Positions 8,915 to 18,578 of a stretch of 64,000 nt of DNA are shown here, piece after piece. Every line of letters starts with the position of its first letter. Position 1 is the stretch's first letter. The notes under the pieces are model-generated. The model saw nothing but the letters and a program-made list of their open reading frames with translations. It was not told the DNA's origin and did no database searches. The position numbers and the translations under genes are program-made. Origin of the DNA: UBA11574 sp963752565 (GTDB lineage Bacteria; Desulfobacterota; Desulfobacteria; Desulfobacterales; UBA11574); NCBI GenBank assembly GCA_963752565.1, contig CAVVZC010000003.1, positions 558,001-622,000 of the forward strand, given 5' to 3'.

Positions 8915-9974
8915 ATGAAACGATTAATCAGAATTATCATTTTAGTCGTTCTTGTTTCGGCAGTGATTCTGAGCGTTCGGTGGTTTTTAAATGCGGAGGG
9001 AAATCAATCCGCATCCGAACTCAGGATCTACGGGAATATCGATATCCGAAAAGCCGATCTCGCGTTTAACGAACAAGAGCGCATTGCTCAGGTTTTGGTG
9101 GAAGAAGGCGATCGCGTTACGGCGGGCCAGGTTCTGGCGCGACTGCAAACCAATCGTCTGGAAGCTCAAATCAGAGAAATACAGGCTAAAATTGCTGCTC
9201 AGCAAGAGGTTGTAAAACGACTCGTAGCCGGGACCCGACCCCAGGAGATCGAGCAGGTGCGCGCCGAGGTGGCGGCGGCACAGGCCCGGGTCAAAAATAC
9301 CATGAAGAATTACGAGCGAGTCAGTAAAACGTCAGGGGCTGGGGCCACGAGCCGGCAGGCTCTGGACAATGCCCGGGCCCTGCTCGATGTGGATCAGGCC
9401 CAGCTCAAGGTCAAGGAAAAGGCGCTGAATCTGGCCCTTGAAGGCCCCCGCAAAGAAGACATTGCCGCGGCCAAAAATACGCTGAAGGCGCTCAAGGCGT
9501 CTCTTTCACTCTTACAGATAAGGCTTTCGGATATGGCACTGACATCACCCGCGACGGGAGTGATTCAGAACCGGATTCTGGAGCCCGGAGAAATGGCGGG
9601 CCCAAACCGGCCGGTTGTCACCCTGGCGTTGACCGACCCCAAATGGGTGCGGGCCTATGTGCCGGAACCGTATCTCGGTCGCATCAATCTCGGTATGAAA
9701 GCCAAGATCTTGAGCGATTCGTTTCCGGATCAGACCTTTGAAGGCTGGATCGGCTTTATCTCCCCTGTGGCCGAATTTACCCCAAAAACCGTGGAAACCG
9801 AGGATCTGCGAACAAAACTGGTGTATGAAGTGAGGGTTTTTGTTCATGATTCCAAAGATTTGCTTCGGTCTGGGGATGCCGACCACGGTGATCGTTGACC
9901 GTACCGCTTCATCCGGCAAATCCCAAGATGGCGGCGTTCCAGTCCAAGAAACCGCCAAACCGGTCAAAGGATAG
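8915..9974 (+). CDS. HlyD/YbhG-like membrane fusion protein, frameshift near the 3' end
   Basis: From the ATG at 8915 (GGAGCG about 8 bases upstream) the product has one N-terminal membrane segment (IIILVVLVSAVILSVRWFL), a biotinyl-lipoyl half motif (YGNIDIRKADLAFNEQERI), a long Ala/Lys/Glu-rich coiled coil (about residues 90-215) and the second lipoyl half (SPATGVIQNRILEPGEMAG). The frame as read stops at 9898 with an abnormal tail. Removing one base near 9866-9872 restores LGMPTTVIVDRTASSGKS and an end at 9974, eight bases before the next start. It would couple the inner-membrane ABC exporter to the periplasm or an outer-membrane channel. Order matches E. coli ybhG-F-S-R. Confidence 0.85.
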
Positions 9975-9982
9975 CAAGCGAT

Positions 9983-11800
9983 ATGGCTGTTGGGTCACAT
10001 ATACAGACCGCGGCCGCCACGGAAGTGGTGCTGGCGGTCCGGAAGCTGAGAAAGGAATTTATTTCCAAAAAAGGGCCTGCGGTTCAAGCCTTAAAGGGTG
10101 TTTCGCTGGAAGCCCGGCGCAGGCAGGTAACCGGGCTTGTGGGGGCGGACGGCGCCGGCAAAACCACCCTGATCCGCACGGCTGCCGGCTTGATCGTGCC
10201 AACGGCCGGCAGTGTTACCGTTCTGGGTTTCGACAGCGTGGTCGATACCATCGAAATTCAGAGCCGCGTCGGTTATATGCCCCAGAAATTCGGCCTGTAC
10301 CAGGATCTGACCGTGAAAGAGAACATGGATCTCTATGCCGATCTTCAGGGGGTTCCTTCTTCCCAGCGCAAGGATCGCTATCGCCGACTGCTTCAGATGA
10401 CCGGCCTGGAACCCTATACCCGGCGCATGGCGGGTGCGCTTTCCGGCGGAATGAAGCAGAAGCTGGGGTTGGCCTGCTCCCTCATCAAGTCACCGAAGAT
10501 GCTGTTACTGGACGAGCCCACCGTGGGTGTTGATCCGATTTCGCGTCGGGAATTGTGGAAAATCGTTTACGAACTCGTGGAAAACGATGGCATCGGGGTG
10601 TTGCTCTCAACCGCCTATCTTGACGAAGCGGAGCGTTGCGACCACGTGGTGGTGCTGCATGAAGGTGAGAAGCTCGCCGAAGGAACACCCCGGGAATTTA
10701 AGGAGCGGGTGGGACAAAGGGTTGCGCTTGTGGATCCACCGGCGGACATCAAGCCCCGTCGGATACACACGCACCTTGTGGGCAGAGCGCATATTGTGGA
10801 TGCGACTATCCGTTCCGGAAGGGTACGCGTGGTGACCGATGCTTTCGGCACCCAAGCCGTGAACGATGCTTTGCCAAAACAGTGGCGGGCGACCATCAAG
10901 AACACGTCATCAACCTTTGAAGATGCTTTTATGACACTGATCCCGCACCGGGAAAGCCGCATTCAAATCAATAATACAGAGGAGCCTTCCGACAAGACGG
11001 TTCTGAATGAAGAAGTGGTAGTGCAAACCAAGGCGCTTCAAAAATATTTCGGTGATTTTGAGGCGGTCAAAAGACTCTCTTTCGAGGTTCATCATGGTGA
11101 AATTTTCGGTCTGCTCGGTCCCAACGGCGCCGGGAAAAGCACCACCTTTAGGATGCTATGCGGATTGCTGAGCGCCAGCGCCGGCGAGATCAGCGTGGCC
11201 GGATATGATTTACGACATTCGCCGTCCAGGGCCCGCTCACGTCTGGGATACATGGCCCAGCAGTTTTCCCTCTACGGTCAGCTCAGCGTAAAGGAAAATC
11301 TGAGCTTTTTCGGAAGGGCCTATGGTCTTGGCGGGAATCGGCTTCGGCTTCGGCTGGAATGGGCTTTTGAGGAATTCGGACTTGGCAAATGGCGCGACAA
11401 GGCCGCCGGCCAGCTTCCGGGCGGTTACAAGCAGCGTCTGGCCATGGCGGCGTCGCTTTTGCACGAGCCGGACATTCTTTTTCTGGATGAGCCGACATCG
11501 GGCGTAGATCCCTTTGCCCGACGTGAGTTCTGGCTCAGGATCAACGGTTTTGCCGAACAGGGCGTCACCGTGGTGGTCACAACGCATTTTATGGAAGAAT
11601 CCGAATACTGCGACCGTATGTTGATCATGTCCCAGGGGGAAAACCTCGCTATGGGCACACCTTCTGAAATCAGGGCACTGGCCCGTTCTAAAGAAAATCC
11701 GGAACCGACCATTGAAGACGCGTTTATCGCCCTTGCAGAGGGAACCATCTCACCCTCCGGCGAACGGAATCGAATTGAAAACAGCAGAGGGGGAAAATGA
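9983..11800 (+). CDS. double ABC-domain ATPase of an ABC-2 exporter, YbhF-like
   Basis: This 605-residue protein carries two complete ABC domains. Domain 1 (about residues 10-240): Walker A VGADGAGKTT, signature LSGGMKQKLGL, Walker B MLLLDEPTVGVDP. Domain 2 (about 345-580): Walker A LGPNGAGKSTT, signature LPGGYKQRLAM (Ser to Pro in the usual LSGGQ), Walker B ILFLDEPTSGVDP, H-loop TTHFME. The tandem arrangement is that of YbhF, which drives ABC-2 drug or metabolite export with two permease subunits. It starts 8 bases after the repaired end of ybhG and its stop overlaps the start of the first permease (ATGA type). The gene is noticeably GC-rich relative to flanking genes. Confidence 0.92.
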   Translation: MAVGSHIQTAAATEVVLAVRKLRKEFISKKGPAVQALKGVSLEARRRQVTGLVGADGAGKTTLIRTAAGLIVPTAGSVTVLGFDSVVDTIEIQSRVGYMPQKFGLYQDLTVKENMDLYADLQGVPSSQRKDRYRRLLQMTGLEPYTRRMAGALSGGMKQKLGLACSLIKSPKMLLLDEPTVGVDPISRRELWKIVYELVENDGIGVLLSTAYLDEAERCDHVVVLHEGEKLAEGTPREFKERVGQRVALVDPPADIKPRRIHTHLVGRAHIVDATIRSGRVRVVTDAFGTQAVNDALPKQWRATIKNTSSTFEDAFMTLIPHRESRIQINNTEEPSDKTVLNEEVVVQTKALQKYFGDFEAVKRLSFEVHHGEIFGLLGPNGAGKSTTFRMLCGLLSASAGEISVAGYDLRHSPSRARSRLGYMAQQFSLYGQLSVKENLSFFGRAYGLGGNRLRLRLEWAFEEFGLGKWRDKAAGQLPGGYKQRLAMAASLLHEPDILFLDEPTSGVDPFARREFWLRINGFAEQGVTVVVTTHFMEESEYCDRMLIMSQGENLAMGTPSEIRALARSKENPEPTIEDAFIALAEGTISPSGERNRIENSRGGK

Positions 11801-12933
11801 CGCCGCGCGCTCTTTTCTTTATGCGCCTGCGGGGAATTCTCCGTAAGGAAGTGCTCCAGATCCTGCGCGATCCCAGCAGCATTGCGCTGGCAATTGTTTT
11901 ACCCCTGGTGTTGCTCTTTATCTTTGGATACGGGCTGTCGCTGGATGCCGAAAACGTGCCCATCGCCGTTGTGCTCAAAGACAACGGTTCGGCGGCCCGC
12001 GAGTCTGGCGGCAAGATTCGATCTAGTCGTCCTATTTCAAAACCATTCATTTGACATCCATGGCCCAAGCAATGGATTTGCTTAATCAACGGCGCGTTGA
12101 CGGTATTGTTCATCTGCAAAGCGATTTTTCATCCAGTCTTTTCAGGCGGAACCTGTCTCCGGTTCAAATGATTGTCAACGGCATCGATGCCAACCGGGCC
12201 CGGCTCATCCAGGGGTACGCGCGCGGGGTGCTCCAGAAATGGACCGTTACTGCGTCAGGCCCGGGGCGAACAGGTGGCCGTTCCTGCCGTGAAGGTCTCC
12301 CAGCGGATATGGTTCAACGAGGCGGCCGTCAGCCGTAACTTTCTGGTACCGGGTCTCATCACCCTGATCATGACCCTGATCGGAATCCTTTTGACCGCCT
12401 TGGTGGTGGCCCGGGAATGGGAGCGGGGAACCATGGAGGCCATTCTGGTCACGCCGATTCGCAGAGTTGATCTTTTGCTGGGCAAAGTGCTTCCTTATTT
12501 CGTCCTGGGCATGATGGGCATGGGCCTGTCCGTGGTCGTCGGCACCACGCTGTTTCATGTGCCGTTTCGCGGCTCCATTACTGCGCTCCTTTTATTAAGC
12601 TCTCTTTTTATGCTGGCCTCCCTGGGCTTTGGGCTGTTGATTTCAGCGGCCATTCGGGTTCAGTTCGTGGCCGCCCAGATTTCTATTGTGGCAGGATTTC
12701 TGCCCGCATTCTTTCTATCGGGCCTTGTTTTCGACCTGGATAGCACGCCGCGCTTCATTCAAATCATAAGCCATGTGGTTCCGGCGCGGTATTTCGTGTC
12801 CATCAGCCACACCCTTTTCATGGCCGGCGACGTCTGGCCGGTGCTGCTGCCCAACGCCTTGGCCCTGGCGGTTATGGCTGTTTTATTCACCAGCCTTGCT
12901 TTTCGCAAAATCACCAAACGTTTGGAGGGTTGA
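11797..12933 (+). pseudogene. ABC-2 permease, YbhS-like, three +1 frameshifts
   Basis: The first frame encodes LRKEVLQILRDPSSIALAIVL and the first membrane segment; the last frame (from about 12250) encodes NFLVPGLITLIM, AREWERGTMEAILVTPI and four further membrane segments, ending KITKRLEG. Between them the coding sense passes through two other frames: ASLAARFDLVVLF, then SMAQAMDLLNQRRVDGIVHL and RLIQGYARG. Each junction (near 12003, 12047 and 12245) looks like one extra base, so the three together put the end back in the frame of the start. As read no full product is possible. The stop overlaps the start of the ybhR-like gene, and together they would form the heterodimeric permease. Confidence 0.82.
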
Positions 12934-14054
12934 TGGATACCGTACGCCGCATCATCGCATTGATGTATAAAGAATTCGTTATGATCCTAAAAGACCCTAA
13001 AAGCCGTTTTGTCATTATCGGTCCACCGCTGATCCAGTTTTTCGTGTTCGGGTATGCCGCGACGTATGACCTTAAAAACGTGCGCTACGCGGTATTCGAC
13101 GAGTCTCGTACGCCTGAATCCCGGCAGCTTCTGTCCCGGCTTGCAGGGTCAGAAAGTTTTGAGCTGACGAGGACCCTCTTGGCCGAAAAAGAAATCGACT
13201 TTGTGATCAACCGCGAAAAGGTTCGGCTTGTCATCCATATCGGTCCCGACTTCGGCCGCAATCTTCACATCGGCCGGCCGGTGACCCTCCAGGTGATCGT
13301 GGACGGCCGCAATTCCAATGTGGCCCTGATCGCATTAGGATATATCGGAAGTATCGTCGAACAGTATAACCGGGAACTTGTCAGAAAAGGAGTGGTCAGC
13401 ATGAACGGCCCCGGCGTGGTACTTGTAGACCGGGCATGGTTCAACGCCAACCTTCAAAGCAGATGGTTCATTGTGTCGGCCTTGGGCGGCCTCATCAGCA
13501 TGGTGGTGGTCATGATTCTCACCAGCCTTTCGGTGGCGCGGGAACGTGAATTCGGCACCTTCGATCAGCTTTTGGTCGCTCCATTCAACCCGGCAGAAAT
13601 TCTCATCGGCAAATCCCTGCCCGGCATGTTCTTCGGCCTTATGGACGCCCTTTTGTTTGCGGCAGGGGCGGTTTACTGGTTTAATGTGCCGTTTCGCGGT
13701 ACCATCGGGGCCCTCATCCTGGCCCTGGGATGTTTCATTCTCACGGTAGTGGGCGTCGGATTGCTGGTGTCGTCCCTGTCTATGACCATGCAGCAGGCTC
13801 TCCTCGGATCCTTTGTTTTCATGATGCCGTCGGTCATTCTTTCCGGCTTCGCCACCCCCATCGAAAACATGCCCCACTGGCTCCAGATCGGCACCCTGTT
13901 CAATCCTTTGCGCCACATCATAACAGCCCTGCGCGATATATTCCTGAAAGGCGCCGATGTGAGCATGATCTGGCACCAACTCTGGCCACTTGTGCTTATG
14001 GCCGGTTTTACGCTGCCGCTAGCGGGATGGATGTTCCGGCACCGGTCCCAATAA
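12930..14054 (+). CDS. ABC-2 permease, YbhR-like
   Basis: This 374-residue protein is intact. It has the ABC-2 layout: an N-terminal KEFVMILKDPKSR segment before the first membrane helix, a large periplasmic domain (about residues 50-175), then five membrane segments from FIVSALGGLISMVVVMILT onward. The loop REREFGTFDQLLVAPFNP is the diagnostic coupling segment of the YbhR/YhiI permeases, and SGFATPIENMP is the conserved late loop. It is the last gene of the exporter operon. Its 3' end overlaps by 47 bases the 3' end of the convergent gene on the minus strand, which is unusual and suggests no room for a dedicated terminator. Confidence 0.92.
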   Translation: MMDTVRRIIALMYKEFVMILKDPKSRFVIIGPPLIQFFVFGYAATYDLKNVRYAVFDESRTPESRQLLSRLAGSESFELTRTLLAEKEIDFVINREKVRLVIHIGPDFGRNLHIGRPVTLQVIVDGRNSNVALIALGYIGSIVEQYNRELVRKGVVSMNGPGVVLVDRAWFNANLQSRWFIVSALGGLISMVVVMILTSLSVAREREFGTFDQLLVAPFNPAEILIGKSLPGMFFGLMDALLFAAGAVYWFNVPFRGTIGALILALGCFILTVVGVGLLVSSLSMTMQQALLGSFVFMMPSVILSGFATPIENMPHWLQIGTLFNPLRHIITALRDIFLKGADVSMIWHQLWPLVLMAGFTLPLAGWMFRHRSQ

Positions 14055-15210
14055 GCGAGTCCCATAAGCTCCAAATCCGGTCTTGTTCAATTTCATATCC
14101 ATAATGGTAGCCCTGCAACAACCTGCGATCTTTATCGGTGATCCCTTCAAATTGGATACCCAACAGCGCACTTTTTTTTCCTTCAAGAGAAATTTCCTTA
14201 CTCCAAACAGCCGCACCTAAAATAGAGAGACTGACAAAGGCGATGGCTAAATATATTTGAATATGAACCTGTTTTCCAACCAAGCTGCCAAAATGACCGG
14301 TTTCATAATTCGCACCCAAAACAACGCTGGCACCACTTAATGAAATATTATCTGTGAATCCAATGAGGTCCAAAGGGGCTTTACCCGGCTCATCACTAAA
14401 TATTTTAATATTTACTTGGGTTGGGAGCCGGTGCCTGACGGTTTTACGAACCGTGCTTGAAAACCTTTCTTCATCGGATTCCGAACGGCTCTGATACAGG
14501 TCATGGATAAGAAGCTTAACATTTGGATATTTTCTGCAAATTTTCATCAGTCTTAGTTTAGAAATTTTCGCAAATTCAACACGAGTAATGGTTTCGACAG
14601 TTGACTGAGATATCTTTTCTTTCTCAAACGGATAAATTTCACCAAAAAAATCGTTTTCTATCAGGTTTTTGGATAATTTTTTTTGGACCTTTCCTCCTTT
14701 CTCCAAACGATGGTAGATCGTTTCCTCTATAGTGCCAGACACAACAAAATAGAGGTTATTCTCTTCATCACCGAATTTTTTCATCATGCTGTTTTCAGGA
14801 AAATACCGGATAACCAGCATACTCATAAAAGCGATCATTTCAGGATATGTCATCTTGATGAAAAAACGCTTAACTCCTGTATTTTTTGATCTGGCTTTAC
14901 GAAGGGATGAATAGAAGTCTTGCCCCTCTTGATAAGACAGCCCAAGGATTTGCCATTCAAGGATTTTGGATACAAGGGCCTGCATGATCATATCTGCTTC
15001 GATAAAAAGCTCGGCAGCCGTTCCATATCCATCGGCGGCGGCATAAAACGATTTGTCTCGTTCCAAAAGCTCCGCAAAGAATCTATGGAGCCATGGATCA
15101 TTTGGAAAGGCCTTAAGTAGATTTTCAAACTCTTTGACAGAATCGATCGTGACAGAACCATCTATAATACGGTTTACGATGCGGTTCCGTTTTTTTGTAC
15201 GGTCGTTCAT
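14008..15210 (-). CDS. cyclic-nucleotide-binding-domain and PilZ protein
   Basis: I start this at the ATG at 15210 (AAGGAT about 9 bases upstream), giving about 400 residues and dropping a low-complexity His/Arg-rich N-terminal extension. Residues about 1-115 are helical and TPR-like (FENLLKAFPNDPWLHRFFAELLERD). The middle (about 125-255) resembles a cNMP-binding beta-roll (VIRYFPENSMMKKFGDEENNLYFVV, VSGTIEE, NDFFGEIYPF). The C-terminal part (about 275-370) fits PilZ: RKTVRHRLPT as the basic c-di-GMP switch, then NISLSGASVVL. This combination suggests a sensor integrating a nucleotide signal with c-di-GMP. Its ligand for the cNMP fold cannot be read from sequence because the Arg/Glu phosphate cassette is not obvious. 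Confidence 0.7.
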   Translation of the reverse strand: MNDRTKKRNRIVNRIIDGSVTIDSVKEFENLLKAFPNDPWLHRFFAELLERDKSFYAAADGYGTAAELFIEADMIMQALVSKILEWQILGLSYQEGQDFYSSLRKARSKNTGVKRFFIKMTYPEMIAFMSMLVIRYFPENSMMKKFGDEENNLYFVVSGTIEETIYHRLEKGGKVQKKLSKNLIENDFFGEIYPFEKEKISQSTVETITRVEFAKISKLRLMKICRKYPNVKLLIHDLYQSRSESDEERFSSTVRKTVRHRLPTQVNIKIFSDEPGKAPLDLIGFTDNISLSGASVVLGANYETGHFGSLVGKQVHIQIYLAIAFVSLSILGAAVWSKEISLEGKKSALLGIQFEGITDKDRRLLQGYHYGYEIEQDRIWSLWDSLIGTGAGTSIPLAAA

Positions 15211-15638
15211 AACTAATATCCTTATTAAAGGCTGCTTTGACCTTTTATGATTTCTGTGATGGTGTCTATGTGTTTGGTTCAGCTTCTCGTTTTTGTTACA
15301 AAAGGGACGTCTTCTCTCGTAAATAGACGTCATTTAGGTGATGAGAAAGATCAACATAACGTGTGTTGGTTGTTCAGTGCCATAAAAATAAGATGCGGTC
15401 ATACAATTATACTTTTTGATTTATTCTTCAAGGAAAAGATTTCAATTACTGGTTTTTATGTTCAACAGGTAAAATTGATCTGGTATGAGCATCCGGGCAC
15501 AACACGGTGTTTTTATTTCCAAAAAAAATGTTGCCAAGCCTGTGAACCTCCCTACCAAAAAGAATGGGGCTTGCGGGGAGCATGCCGGTCAACAAATTTA
15601 TTTTGGTCGGTATTATTCTTTTACCCTAAATTTGAGTT
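15211..15638. other. intergenic stretch without supported gene
   Basis: About 430 AT-rich bases lie upstream of the PilZ gene. Open frames here lack ribosome sites, composition bias or recognisable residues. I see no hairpin, repeat or RNA gene. Confidence 0.5.
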
Positions 15639-15872
15639 TTATTTATAGGTAATGGTAAAGACCAGATGTAATAGTGAACACCAGGAATCCTCCTGCTGCG
15701 GTGAACGGCAATTGCTGGGGATGTTATTGAAGCTCTTAATGCAAAGGTCCTTCATCAATTTACATGCAAGACAGGTCGCAAAACCGTGGGGCGGTAATTC
15801 CATTTCAAGCTTGAGTGGCAGTTGATCGGTTGGCAGGCGAGTTATATTTGCTTTGTTTTTACGTTTACTCAT
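15639..15872 (-). CDS. small Cys-containing hypothetical protein, 77 residues
   Basis: The frame starts at an ATG preceded by AAAAGGAAAA at a good distance. The product has a basic N-terminus (MSKRKNKANITRLP) and a CLACKLMKDLC cluster plus two further cysteines, which could bind a metal. I do not recognise the family. It lies in an AT-rich stretch between the PilZ protein and another small Cys protein at 16439 and shares no visible operon with either. Confidence 0.4.
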   Translation of the reverse strand: MSKRKNKANITRLPTDQLPLKLEMELPPHGFATCLACKLMKDLCIKSFNNIPSNCRSPQQEDSWCSLLHLVFTITYK

Positions 15873-16438
15873 TGATCCGTTTTCCTTTTAAATATCATCG
15901 GCAATTTCCAAAAAAACTTGATTGTTAAAATCTCTCATCTACCTAATGCAATGAAATGGTTATCATATTGCAAAAAGTAATGTGCATCATACTTTTAAAT
16001 ATCTGTAGTGACTAGGAAGGATTAAAGGTCGTGGTGTTTGATGGAGGCACGGATCATAATTAAATCAAGATTTAAAGTTCAACCAAATCCAGAAAAATCA
16101 AAATCTTGGATAATATCCTTAGTGGGAGGATATGTGGTCCACGGAATTCTTCCCGGAGTACCACCGGCCTCAGGATTTTCCAGTTGCCGACATGTCGGAA
16201 AGGTTGGGGGAAATGTGCAATGTTGTTGTCATTTTAAGTTATTATTGGGTGATATATGATGTTAAAAATAAAAAATTGATAGGGGAAAAGGTAAAAAATT
16301 GACATAAATACACCAAATGAGTAAAAATATACCCGTTGATTCCTCCTTTCCATTTAAGTTGGATTTAATGTTGGAGAAAGTTAGGCTGAAAAAGAAAACA
16401 ATTCTATTTGTTGAATTTGAGGCATGAGATAATCGTTA
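15873..16438. other. AT-rich intergenic stretch, possible doubtful 73-residue frame
   Basis: A plus-strand frame at 16038-16259 (MMEARIIIKSRFKVQPNPEK...) has no clear ribosome site, and its C-terminus is Cys/Gly-rich without a recognisable motif; I do not call it. The stretch otherwise shows only low-complexity A/T runs. Confidence 0.4.
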
Positions 16439-16678
16439 ATGATTGAAATATTAAGAAAAATGTTTGAAGCTAACCCCGAGAAACCAACAATTGTTTTAAA
16501 AGATAAATGTTCAGACTGCGGATGTGAGACAATCATTGAGATAACACCTACATCAGGAGGATTTGGATTACAAGGTGCCGTTTTATCTAAGTGTTCACCT
16601 GACGCGTATTTAACAAAGTGTCCTGAGTGTTTCAACGCTGACCAACATGAAAAAAAATCTGGAAAGAAGAAAGCATAA
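16439..16678 (+). CDS. small zinc-ribbon-like hypothetical protein, 79 residues
   Basis: The product has two Cys pairs, CSDCGC (about residues 24-29) and CPEC (about 61-64), spaced as in a short zinc ribbon, with a beta-rich segment ETIIEITPTSGGFGLQG between them and a lysine-rich tail. The start ATG has a weak GAGG about 18 bases upstream. I do not recognise the family. It lies 150 bases upstream of the aspartokinase gene but is probably independent of it. Confidence 0.5.
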   Translation: MIEILRKMFEANPEKPTIVLKDKCSDCGCETIIEITPTSGGFGLQGAVLSKCSPDAYLTKCPECFNADQHEKKSGKKKA

Positions 16679-16827
16679 AAGATTTAAAATTAACTGGTGA
16701 TACGATTAGCGCACCATCAAAAAATCATTTAATTCGAGTAGTTATATGCGTTACAAAATGTCACAAGTTTTGGAAGTCCCGATTTTAAAGGTATACTCGA
16801 CATAGAATCGGTGAAAGGAATTTCTTT

Positions 16828-18042
16828 ATGACCTGCATTGTTCAGAAATACGGCGGTAGCAGTGTGGCGGATGTGGACCAATTACGCAAAATTGTCCGGA
16901 TGATTGCCGACCTCAAGGGTCAAAATAATGATATTGCCGTGGTCGTTTCGGCCATGGGAAAGACGACCGACAAGCTCGTGGCCATGGCCCGGGAAATCTC
17001 GCTCAAACCGCCGCGGCGGGAAATGGACATGTTGCTTTCCACCGGCGAGCGCATCACTATGGCGATGCTTTGCATGGCTTTGCATGAGCAGGGGCTTGAT
17101 GCGATATCATTGACCGGCTCTCAGGCCGGCATAATCACCAACGACCGCCACAATGACGCCCAAGTCATCGAGGTCCGGCCCTTTCGGGTACAGGATGAAA
17201 TGGCTAAAGGCAAAGTTGTAATCATCGGTGGTTTTCAGGGTGTCAGCTATAAGCGGGACATCACTACCCTGGGCCGCGGCGGGTCCGATACCACGGCGGT
17301 GGCTCTGGCAGCTGCGTTGGACGCCGAGCGCTGTGAAATTTACTCGGATGTGGATGGCGTTTACTCGACCGACCCCTCCATGGTGGCCGAGGCACAGCAC
17401 CTGCCGGAGGTTTCCTATCCGGTGATGCAAGAGATGAGCATGGCTGGGGCCAAAGTGCTGCATGCCTCCGCTGTGCAGTTTGCCAAAGAAAAAAACATCG
17501 CTATCTACGCCCGCTCCACATTCTCACCGGGCCGTGAAACCGTTATTCGAAGGCTTTCCCCCGGCACCATCGTCGGGGTGCAGGCGGTGGTCAGCGAAAA
17601 GCAGGTTGAGCGCATCCGGCTGAACGGTGCCGACGTTCATGCCAGCTTCAAACAGGCCGTGGATTTCCTGGAAAGCGAGCAGGTACCCATCAAAGAAGTC
17701 AATGTTGGCGAGATAGCCGCCGACAGCAAGCAATCAACCGCATCCTTTGTCGTTTCCACAAATAATATTTACGGTTGGGAGCAGGTCAAATCCGCGCTGC
17801 AGAACAGACTGGGGGAAAATATCGAATTTGATGCCGACCTGGCAGCCCTGTCCATAATCGGCGAAGGATTGAACCGCAATAATCTGACCCTTTTGGAAAC
17901 GATCGGTTTGCTGGCAGACAACCAAATATCCGTGCTCGGTATCACCACGACTTCGTTTCGCATCTCCCTTCTGGTACCACGGGATCGGATCGAAAAAAGT
18001 GTTGAACTCTGTCACACCCGCTGGGTGGCAAACAATGTCTGA
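16828..18042 (+). CDS. lysC: aspartate kinase
   Basis: This 404-residue protein phosphorylates aspartate, the first step toward lysine, threonine and methionine. The kinase domain shows VQKYGGSSVAD at the N-terminus, VVVSAMGKTTDKL, LLSTGERIT, and TLGRGGSDTTAVALAAAL with CEIYSDVDGVYSTDP. The last 140 residues form two ACT domains, so feedback inhibition by an end-product amino acid is expected. GAAAGGAA lies about 9 bases before the ATG. It is monocistronic here, followed by a 535-base gap, and its coding DNA is GC-richer than the AT-rich flanks. Confidence 0.95.
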   Translation: MTCIVQKYGGSSVADVDQLRKIVRMIADLKGQNNDIAVVVSAMGKTTDKLVAMAREISLKPPRREMDMLLSTGERITMAMLCMALHEQGLDAISLTGSQAGIITNDRHNDAQVIEVRPFRVQDEMAKGKVVIIGGFQGVSYKRDITTLGRGGSDTTAVALAAALDAERCEIYSDVDGVYSTDPSMVAEAQHLPEVSYPVMQEMSMAGAKVLHASAVQFAKEKNIAIYARSTFSPGRETVIRRLSPGTIVGVQAVVSEKQVERIRLNGADVHASFKQAVDFLESEQVPIKEVNVGEIAADSKQSTASFVVSTNNIYGWEQVKSALQNRLGENIEFDADLAALSIIGEGLNRNNLTLLETIGLLADNQISVLGITTTSFRISLLVPRDRIEKSVELCHTRWVANNV

Positions 18043-18578
18043 TACCCATTGGTCTGCCATGGGAAGCACAAGAATCGGAACTGTTTCAATTCTTGTGTTT
18101 ACTCCAACATATAATCTTAGGGAAACCTGTGGTAGCTGTAATGAAGACCAAGTATCAAGCAATTGATTTTTTGACATATTCAAAGGGTATCGCAAAAACA
18201 TAACTGTTGGACTATCTATATATCTTTACGTTGGCTAAAAACCGTGGGGTTGTGTTTTTAGATATCAAGAGATAACAATCTGTCAACTGATGTCGTTACT
18301 CAATTTGTTATAAAACAGGATCAGCAATATCTCAACCTTTTGTCATTGAGATTCCATGAGCTAACTCTAAGTCCACATTCAGAGCCAATATAAAGCCCTC
18401 ACACACAACCTTCACTTAAAGCCAACATTTCAACACTCCTGTCAGCCCAAGATTGGATGCATGGAAATCGGTTGCAAATACGTCCTCTTTATCATACTAC
18501 AAAGCGGGCTCTTATTCTGCCCTGGTTCTGCCTGAGCCTAAAAAATGCCAACCAAGAGGAGTGTAATAACCTGCTGAT
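18043..18578. other. intergenic stretch between lysC and tatD
   Basis: Apart from the hairpin at 18067-18099 I see no gene-like frame, repeat or RNA fold in this 535-base stretch. Confidence 0.5.
18067..18099 (+). terminator. possible hairpin terminator after lysC
   Basis: CACAAGAAT at 18067-18075 pairs with ATTCTTGTG at 18089-18097 around a 13-base loop, followed by TTT. The stem is AT-rich and the T tract short, so it is only a moderate candidate, 25 bases after the lysC stop. Confidence 0.45.

Noticed and set aside
13335..13979. Long minus-strand frame (214 codons) opposite the ybhR-like gene
   Set aside because: Its composition is His/Gln/Glu-rich antisense of a membrane protein and it has no ribosome site or domain; the plus-strand permease explains the DNA.
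15247..15648. Plus-strand frame of 133 codons in an intergenic region
   Set aside because: No ribosome site, hydrophobic and low-complexity content, no recognisable residues.
16038..16259. Plus-strand frame of 73 codons
   Set aside because: Weak start, no motif; could be chance in AT-rich DNA.
16679..16827. Possible lysine riboswitch upstream of lysC
   Set aside because: The leader is too short and shows no multi-helix pattern or terminator; feedback through the ACT domains is enough.
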